Assembly (NCBI GenBank): GCA_036898135.1
Contig: JBAHVR010000303.1
Coordinates: 1 to 64,000, forward strand
DNA: 64,000 bases
Origin: Oncomelania hupensis
Taxonomy: Eukaryota; Mollusca; Gastropoda; Littorinimorpha; Pomatiopsidae
Direction: 5' to 3'
Shown: positions 57,933 to 64,000 of the stretch, piece by piece
Layout of the letters: every line of letters begins with the position of its first letter
Position numbering within the stretch: position 1 is the first letter of the stretch
Made by a program: the position numbers and the translations under genes
The notes under the pieces: generated by a model
Told to the model about the DNA's origin: nothing
What the model saw: only the letters and a program-made list of their open reading frames with translations
Database searches by the model: none

Positions 57933-58023
57933 ATTTATACAGCAGCGCCAGACACTAGAGAAAAGTGAACTTATAATGAACGCTACACTGGTTCATTCAA
58001 AACACGTCTTTGAATGTGAACAT
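57933..58023 (+). CDS. Weak candidate exon upstream of the TIR gene
   Basis: A strong acceptor (CTTTTTGTTTGCAG at 57919-57932) is followed by 91 bp open in phase 2 (FIQQRQTLEKSELIMN...) to a possible donor CAT|GTCAGA. The QQRQ/EK pattern is reminiscent of the tail of a MyD88 death domain, but this is a guess. The next in-frame stop is 58033-58035. Low confidence. Confidence 0.15.
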
Positions 58024-58422
58024 GTCAGACTCTGAAAGTAAAAATATGTGTTTTGTTGAAAATTAAATTAGCCCAACACGTCAACATTGGACCTTTGGAT
58101 ATTTTGAACTTTTAAAAATGTTTGCCTAATAAACAAACAATACAGATGGAAGGAAAATAATAATAATTAAAAAAACAACAACTGTAAACACACGATGCCT
58201 TGTGGACACCGTCATAGTGGAGAATGTGAATTTGTATACAACTGAGTTTAAAAAAAAACCACCAAAACAACAACAACAAAAAGCAACCAACTATTTGTGT
58301 ATGAAATTCCAATTAGGTCAAAGGTTCATCGACAGTATTTCAAGGTTGAGATACAAAATAACCGGTTCTTTTATTTGAGGACAAAAAAATATGCGTTATC
58401 TTGCATCTTGAGGGTCGTCAAG

Positions 58423-58468
58423 ATGAATTACTTCTGCGTACGTCCAGAGTTAATTCCCTCTGATGAAG
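58423..58468 (+). CDS. Candidate exon, possible alternative start of the TIR gene
   Basis: ATGAATTACTTC... has A at position -3. It is open to a very good donor GATGAAG|GTAAGA (58469-58470) in phase 1, which is the phase required by the exon at 60278. It could be a first coding exon (MNYFCVRPELIPSDE) or the end of a longer one; the acceptor side is poor. Confidence 0.25.
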
Positions 58469-59315
58469 GTAAGACAAATTATTGTAGGCTTACAATTAAA
58501 TTGTTATACAACTGAAATTTTCGTGTGTGCTTGTTAGAAGATGTTAGAATAAGGCAGTGGAGAGCTGGTGCTACAGTGTAATATAGTTTGTTTGTTTGTT
58601 GATGTTTCATGTAGTGTAGTTTAGTGTCTATGTTGGCTTGTGACTTCTAGGTAAATTTGTTTCAAAGTACATAATGTAAAATCTGTGTAATCGTAAGTAT
58701 TTTCTGTGCTGAATAACGTTTATCTGAATTTAGTCCGGGTCACGATTATTTTCATGTTTAGTTACATTATTTTACTCGTTTGTTTTGTTTTAAGGTTCAA
58801 ATTATGTGTAAGAAAGGTTCAATGAACGTATATGTATTACAAATGGCTTCCCCTCAAATACAATATTTAGTCAGGTGCAGTCAGACCAAACTATCCAGAG
58901 TATAGGCTTAAGATTTTGCCTCTCAAGCGTTACAATGTTCAAGCAAAGCCAAGACGTTTTAATCGTACCACCCAACCTGACATTATGCGTTTCAATTCAA
59001 TTCAACAAATATGTGTATATTACCATCAAAAGAATTGCGCACAACCATTTGTGTCGCATTTGAATAAATAAAAACATGCAAAATAAACGACCATTATTTA
59101 ATTTTTAAAACACACACACACAACTAACACTTACATACAGGAATAATATTTTAAAGAATCGTTTATAATTATTACTTCCACACAAACACTTTACACACGT
59201 CTCACATGCCATAATTTAATATAAATAACATAAACACAGTCAAACATTTCGTTATTAATAAATTCATTAAAAAACCACAATAACATGAATGCAGTAATTT
59301 TTGAACAACAACATC

Positions 59316-59556
59316 AACTATTACTACTACTACTACTACTACAACTACTACTACTACTACAACTACTACTACTACTACTGCTACTACTACTACAACTACT
59401 ACTACTACTACAACTACTACTACTACTACAACTACTACTACTACTACAACTACTACTACTACTACAACTACTACTACTACTACTGCTACTACTACTACTA
59501 CTCACCCGATGCTCATCTATTCAGGCCTAGGCCTGCTAGATAGGCCTACCTTAAAG

Positions 59557-59636
<80 letters not shown>
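59316..59636. repeat. (ACT)n, spacer, then (AGT)n
   Basis: ACT with CAACT interruptions to 59502, then a spacer containing TTCAGGCCTAGGCCTGCTAG, then AGT from 59558 to 59636. The spacer reappears inverted at about 60066-60180. Confidence 0.93.
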
Positions 59637-59637
<1 letters not shown>

Positions 59638-59660
59638 CTACTTCCTACACGCTTCAAGCG

Positions 59661-59965
59661 CTATAGTGACGGAAAAAGCGCAATTTCACTGTAAATATAT
59701 ACAGAATGTTGCTCTACAATATTCCGCTCTTTCCGTCTCAAAAACCCAATTGCCTTGTTGGATTCTTAAATTGCATGAAACCAAGTGAGGACACTATCCG
59801 GCGTCAACAAACGGTTCAAATATATTCTCAAACGGTTCGTAAAAGACAGTTGACCTAGAAACTAATACATTTTGACCTAATTCGTCCCCTAGAGGAGACG
59901 AAACTTACATTTTTCTATTTTCATGAGTTCACTGCAGTGAAATTGCGCTTTTCTCGTGACTATAG
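59661..59965. mobile_element. MITE with about 31-bp inverted ends and 10-bp direct flanks
   Basis: The left CTATAGTGACGGAAAAAGCG... and the reverse complement of the right end (59930-59965) agree at about 28 of 31 positions (common part AAAAGCGCAATTTCACTG). GCTTCAAGCG flanks both sides (59651-59660 and 59967-59976, with one extra A). A 9-10 bp duplication is compatible with a Mutator-like or related DNA transposon. No coding sequence in 305 bp. It lies in an intron of the candidate TIR gene. Confidence 0.75.
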
Positions 59966-59992
59966 AGCTTCAAGCGTATACAAAGCAGTGCT

Positions 59993-60068
<76 letters not shown>

Positions 60069-60176
60069 TAAGGTATCTAGCAGAGTGTGCCAGTTGCTGC
60101 CATGACTGGTTAAACCTCTCCTGGCCTAGGTTCTGTCAGACTCCTTAAAGGAGTCTGAATAGATGTGTATCGGGTG

Positions 60177-60210
<34 letters not shown>

Positions 60211-60211
60211 G

Positions 60212-60243
<32 letters not shown>
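59993..60243. repeat. Two (ACT)n tracts with inverted spacer
   Basis: ACT runs at 59993-60066 and 60178-60243 enclose a 110-bp spacer that is the inverse of the 59503-59557 spacer (GATGTGTATCGGGTG versus CACCCGATGCTCATC). Confidence 0.93.
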
Positions 60244-60244
<1 letters not shown>

Positions 60245-60277
60245 ACACGATTATAACTGTGTATATCCTTTCTCCAG

Positions 60278-60499
60278 ATAGGACTTTCGCAAGGAGTTGG
60301 GACATGGAACAGACCTACCCGAAGCAGATTTACAGTGTCACGACAAGCCAGATAAGACCCAAGCGGTTGATATCTGACCCGACAGACGAAAGTGTGTGTC
60401 CTCCAGTCTACGCTCGCTCCAGGACCCGCCAGACCAGCGATGAAGACGGTGGCAGTGAGTTTCACAGAGACGCGTTCGCCCTCAACGGAGACCTCACTA
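60278..60499 (+). CDS. Linker exon of MyD88-like TIR protein
   Basis: A 222-bp internal exon: acceptor CCTTTCTCCAG|AT, donor CTCACTA|GTAAGA, phase 1 on both sides. It reads FARSWDMEQTYPKQIYSVTT ... DESVCPPVYARSRTRQTSDE ... FALNGDLT and joins the TIR exon in frame (A+AT gives Asn, then VEKFDF). The composition fits the flexible segment that precedes the TIR domain in MyD88-type adaptors. No death domain was seen in the window with confidence. GC content is above that of the surrounding intron. Confidence 0.55.
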
Positions 60500-61123
60500 G
60501 TAAGAGCACTCTCAGTAGTGCATGATGAATACAATGATGATGAGGGTGGTGGGCAGGAGGGGAAAGGAGTAGGGAGTGGGGTGGGGGGGGGAGAAAGAGG
60601 ATGAGAAGAAAGACGACGAGGACAAGGAGGGGAAAAAACGAAGGTTTATGATTAGATGAGTCGTCTTCTTCATCTTCGTCAGCAGTAGTAGCAGCAGCAG
60701 CAGCAGTAGTAGTAGCAGCAGACCAGCAGAGCAGCAGAGCAGCAGTAGTTACTATTTTAATTATGTTATTTGTTATATTATAACATTTTTACGTAGCGCT
60801 TTTCTTGCTCAAGAGCTGCTCAAGGCGTTGGACGATACAGGATCTTACTCAAACTGCCCAAGGCGCCAGCTTGCAACCTTTGGGCGCATTCTCGGACCTT
60901 TTTGTTTTGTTTTGTTACAGTGTTCGATAATATTCTTCTCAAAATTGATTTAAGTGTGTGTGGGTGTGTGTTTGCGTTTGTTTTATCTGGAGGTATGGAG
61001 GCTGTATTCTTCTTTATTGGAAGACGATACATAGAGCTTAAAACTTAAAAAAAGATATTATAAAAAAAACACAGGACATTAAAATATTCTCTAAAAATAT
61101 ATGTCGCTAAAAAGCTTCCTACA

Positions 61124-61494
61124 GGGGTGGCCTCGTGGCGCAGTGGATAAGTCGCCGGTTTCCTATGCCGAAGGTCGCGGGTTCGATTCCCGCAAGGGGC
61201 GAACGTATGTGACTTAGGTACGAGACTATTGAGGTCACCGAGGGTTTTCTCCGGGCACTCCGGTTTCCTCCCTCCCTTCAATAATGGTACAGGATGCAGT
61301 CAATATAAAAATTTCAAAACTAAAAATTCGATTTTCTTCCGTCTTCTAATAGCGATCTCCCTGCCTTTACACCACCTGTTTGATTGATGGATGTGTATTT
61401 AGTGTGTGTGAGGGTAAATGAGACAGGTGAGCGTGTATGTTGGTATAGATCGCCGCGCTTTGAGCCTTGGGGAAAGGCGCGTACATAGCATCCT

Positions 61495-61549
<55 letters not shown>

Positions 61550-61555
61550 TATTAC
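61124..61555 (+). mobile_element. Full-length SINE with Arg-like tRNA head
   Basis: GGGGTGGCCTCGTGGCGCAG starts a tRNA-like head with A box TGGCGCAGTGG (61136-61146), B box GGTTCGATTCC (61180-61190) and loop TTCCTAT giving anticodon CCT (61162-61164; Arg). The body shares TTTCCTCCCTCCC and CGCCGCGCTTTGAGCC with the truncated copies at 5.0, 14.9 and 21.8 kb. It ends in (ATT)n (61498-61550). The tRNA head lacks a paired acceptor end, so it is a SINE and not a tRNA gene. It sits in an intron of the TIR gene, same strand. Confidence 0.88.
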
Positions 61556-61742
61556 AAGCCAATCACATTGCACTGGTGTTTCCGAGATGTTCTGATGGCT
61601 ACACTTTCAGGTGCTGCATATTTGTTATGTATTGTATTGTTCAATTGCATGTTTCGCTTCTAGTGTTCCCTGTACGGAGATTTGCAATAGGGCCTACATA
61701 AAGTAGAGTATTTAGAAACGTGTTTGTTCGCGTTAATTGCAG

Positions 61743-61917
61743 ATGTGGAGAAATTTGACTTCTACCTGGCAGTGCCAGAAGAGGACTTAGAGCTGTTTGG
61801 AATCCCCTTCTGCGAGATGGTGGAGAAGACGATGAACATGAAGCCGTGTCTGATGATCAGAGATATTCTTCCGGGACAGCCCTTGTTCGAAACAATTGCG
61901 TACACGGTAGAAACCAG
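61743..61917 (+). CDS. TIR domain exon 1 (box 1, box 2) of MyD88-like protein
   Basis: Acceptor TTAATTGCAG|AT. The exon reads VEKFDFYLAVPEEDLEL (TIR box 1, usual form F/YDAFVxY), an alpha-helical EMVEKTMNM, then LMIRDILPGQPLFETIAYTV (box 2 and the BB loop, RDxLPG with the conserved Pro), ending at VETR. TIR adaptors signal from Toll/IL-1 receptors at the plasma or endosomal membrane (established). The exon end is taken as 61917, using a GC donor (CCAG|GCAGGT). The adjacent canonical GT at 61922 would throw the next exon out of frame. Homology is by motif only; MyD88 is the best guess among TIR proteins. Confidence 0.8.
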
Positions 61918-62192
61918 GCAGGTTACGCTAATGAAATAATAATTTCGTAAAAAATAAATATTTATTTTACATGTATTTAAAAATGTATTTTATTGATTTA
62001 TTTAGTTATTTTTCTGTAGCACTTTTCTAGTTCCAGAGATGCTAAAGGCGCTGACTAATACATGATCTAACTCAAGCCGCTAAAGGCACGCACTTGCTGC
62101 CTTGGGAATGAAGGTTGGTATGGTAGTCAGCTTTGTATAGCCTAGCAGTGAAGTGCTCTCATTCCTCGTGATTTGTGTGTGTGTTTTTCCAG

Positions 62193-62287
62193 GTGTAACG
62201 GTAAAGTGGTGTTTGTTGTGTCCAAGAATTTCTACAAATCGGCAGAATGTCAATTTCTTGTTCACTTCGCCAAATCATTGGACCCAG
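62193..62287 (+). CDS. TIR domain exon 2 of MyD88-like protein
   Basis: Acceptor TGTTTTTCCAG|G. In the frame given by a GC-AG upstream intron it reads CNGKVVFVVSKNFYKSAECQ, then FLVHFAKSLDP. This aligns with the beta-C strand and following helix of MyD88 (..RCRRMVVVVS.., ..EC.F..KFALSL). The donor is CCCAG|GTTTGT in phase 1. The next exon should supply the rest of the TIR fold (box 3, FW). A candidate at 63247 would end the protein early. Confidence 0.8.
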
Positions 62288-62337
62288 GTTTGTGTGTGTG
62301 TGTGTGTGTTTTTGAAATTTAATTTTTATCCAGCGTT

Positions 62338-62348
62338 GTCATCATCAT

Positions 62349-62436
<88 letters not shown>

Positions 62437-62460
62437 GTCGTCGTCGTCGTCGTCGTCATC
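62338..62460. repeat. (ATC)n microsatellite
   Basis: A perfect run of about 95 bp, then GTC units, in the intron after TIR exon 2. Confidence 0.97.
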
Positions 62461-62531
62461 GTAATGGTCATCATTTCCACCACAGATTTTCTTCTTCTTT
62501 TTCCACTACTACTACTACTACCACCATTGCT

Positions 62532-63105
62532 CCCCCGTTGGGGTGCCGGGGGTTTCAGTATAAATAGTATCCCCACTTTCTGGAAATTTAATGCTTAAAA
62601 TTCCCACTGTCGCTGTCTTTCTCATTTGTTCTTTCTCATTCCAGCTCTGTTCTATCAATCTGCTATACTATCTTCTTCTTCGTTAGACCAGTCACCTACC
62701 TTTTTACTTGAAAACTCTTCCGGGACAAGACTCCTTATTTGTGTGTGAGGTCTGTTGGATCAGCTTGGGAATATTGGACGCTTTCTGCCAGGTGGTCACT
62801 AGGGCTTCCTATGATGTTATTATTTAGCAATGTAGGCATTTTATATGTATGTGTTTTGTTCATAATTTATAATGATATTTGTATTCTATTTTGTTATTGT
62901 AAACGGGGTTCGATAAATTAGAGTACAGCCTCAGCGTCCCCTGCGTGGGATGTCTTTATTGTAAAGTGACTGGCTGGTGGAGAGCTTTCAGTTTTACCAC
63001 TAGGGTTGTTTCAGCAGATTTTTTTATGCGGATCAGGGGTTGTCCGGTCCTGATTTGGCTCGGAAGAGTCCGCTGGACCTAAAGCAATAATCGTGTAATG
63101 TAATG
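62532..63105 (+). mobile_element. Family A retroposon, short-headed copy with (TGTAA)n tail
   Basis: Starts CCCCCGTTGGGGTGCCGGGG, contains TATAAATA near 62560 and ends GGACCTAAAGCAATAATCGTG plus TGTAA units. Thirteen-bp exact target repeats TACCACCATTGCT lie at 62519-62531 and 63106-63118. These ends show that the form lacking the CCCCTTGGGG head is a complete transposed unit. Confidence 0.9.
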
Positions 63106-63145
63106 TACCACCATTGCTAGTAGCCTACTATTATCGTCATCATTG

Positions 63146-63201
<56 letters not shown>

Positions 63202-63203
63202 TA
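63146..63203. repeat. (ATC)n microsatellite
   Basis: A perfect ATC/CAT run. Confidence 0.96.
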
Positions 63204-63246
63204 TCATAATTAGTCATCATCTGCATCGTTTTCCCTGTGTTCTCAG

Positions 63247-63266
63247 CGCCTAAGTGTATGGGATAG
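63247..63266 (+). CDS. Low-confidence candidate terminal exon of TIR gene
   Basis: A strong pyrimidine-rich acceptor TTTTCCCTGTGTTCTCAG lies at 63229-63246. In phase 1 the exon reads APKCMG and stops (TAG 63264-63266). If used, it would give a TIR domain lacking its C-terminal half; otherwise the real next exon is outside the window. Confidence 0.2.
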
Positions 63267-63439
63267 ACTTGCTAAAACTCGAATGTGTCATTTCCAAAAG
63301 CATGACGAGCCAAGGGACTGAATGCCCATCTTCGTGCGGTGAACGTAACCACCAGTTGGCTGGCTGGCAACACCATTGCGAAATAACCTAACTTTTTGAA
63401 ACATAATTCATAGCCGACAATATTTTGAAAATCTAAAGT

Positions 63440-63490
63440 CGCAGTCTGGTTGTATTCTTTCTTTCTGTTTTCTTTCTTTCTTTCTTTCCT

Positions 63491-63558
<68 letters not shown>

Positions 63559-64000
63559 TAGTTCTTTTATTTCTTTAAAAAAAAAACAACTTAAACACAA
63601 TATAATGTTTGAAATAGAGATGCCATGTTAGCTAAATACTCTCACTGGTCCTGATTTGGCTCGGAAGAGTCCGCTGGACTTAAAGCAATAATTTTGTATT
63701 GTATTGTATTGTAGCTAAATACTTCTTTCTTCCTTTCCTTTCTTTCTTTGGTTCTTTTCTTTTCTTTTCTGTTCTGCTCTTCTTTCTTTCATTTTTTCAT
63801 TTTAAAAAATGTTATTTAAAATATAATGCATGATTTACAGATGCCATGTCAATTAGATCTTTCTTTCTTTCTTCCCTTTTCTTTCGTTCTTTTCTTTTCT
63901 TCTTTCTTTCTCTTATTCGTTTGAGAAAATGTTATTTAAAATATAATGTTTGATTTACAGACATTTACAAGCTAAATCTCTCTTTCTTTCTTTCAAAATT
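63440..64000. repeat. (CTTT)n microsatellite with embedded 120-330 bp tandem units
   Basis: CTTT runs at 63463-63559, 63721-63790 and later. The phrase ATATAATG(T/C)(T/A)TGA-TTA-AGA, with the longer GTTATTTAAAATATAATG, recurs near 63600, 63808 and 63928, so a larger tandem unit is superimposed and runs off the window. Confidence 0.8.
63641..63711 (+). mobile_element. Family A retroposon, 5'-truncated 71-bp insertion
   Basis: Only the 3' end (GGTCCTGATTTGGCTCGG ... GCTGGACTTAAAGCAATAA) with a (TATTG)n tail. Exact 12-bp target repeats TAGCTAAATACT lie at 63629-63640 and 63712-63723. It shows 5' truncation typical of LINE-driven insertion. Confidence 0.85.

Noticed and set aside
61124..61204. 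Possible tRNA-Arg gene
   Set aside because: A and B boxes are good, but the sequence continues into a SINE body with an (ATT)n tail; same reasoning for the heads at 37463, 41301 and 51641.

Overview
The window is AT-rich animal nuclear DNA. It has split protein-coding exons with splice signals, tRNA-derived SINEs, LINE fragments, hAT and mariner derivatives, a solo LTR and very dense microsatellites. There are no operons, ribosome binding sites or other prokaryotic features. The mix of repeat families and a MyD88-like TIR protein fits a marine invertebrate, most likely a lophotrochozoan such as a mollusc; this assignment is inference. Most long ORFs are translated microsatellites (poly-His, poly-Met, poly-Leu, Thr-His) and are not genes.

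Only two cellular genes can be supported. On the minus strand, three phase-1 exons (9735-8856, 7542-7465, 7183-6986) start a Ser/Pro-rich, probably disordered protein that I do not recognise; a decayed duplicate of its third exon lies in the intervening intron. On the plus strand, exons at 60278-60499, 61743-61917 and 62193-62287 encode a linker and most of a MyD88-like TIR domain. One of its introns only keeps the TIR frame if it uses a GC-AG splice. Weaker exon candidates extend this gene to 57.9 kb and to 63.27 kb.

The rest is a mobile-element landscape. About 1.8-3.9 kb holds two LINE families in opposite orientations, one inside the other. A 575-715 bp retroposon family without coding capacity (called family A here) recurs at least ten times (4.5, 5.6, 10.9, 26, 34, 42.2, 45.2, 55.7, 62.5 and 63.6 kb). 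Seven of its insertions have clear 8-14 bp target duplications, down to a 34-bp insertion of only the 3' tail. SINEs with Arg-, Ala-, Thr- and His-like tRNA heads lie at 61.1, 37.5, 41.3 and 51.6 kb. DNA transposon fossils include a 656-bp hAT relic with an exact 8-bp duplication (16.0 kb), a second hAT-like relic (27.7 kb), a 378-bp mariner relic that keeps the transposase C-terminus (18.3 kb), and several MITE-like elements (33.1, 37.9, 39.8, 55.5 and 59.7 kb). A solo LTR lies at 36.6 kb.

The most intriguing region is 48.4-52.7 kb. Nested inverted repeats enclose the remnant of a two-zinc-module protein: a CxxC/VHxxCR region, then a CxC-rich tesmin/TSO1-like domain, with the middle of the protein apparently lost. 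They also enclose a roughly 150-bp minisatellite whose units carry ATGGCGGCCAT hairpins and which was later split by a His-tRNA SINE. This looks like a degenerate, internally deleted DNA transposon of a poorly described type.
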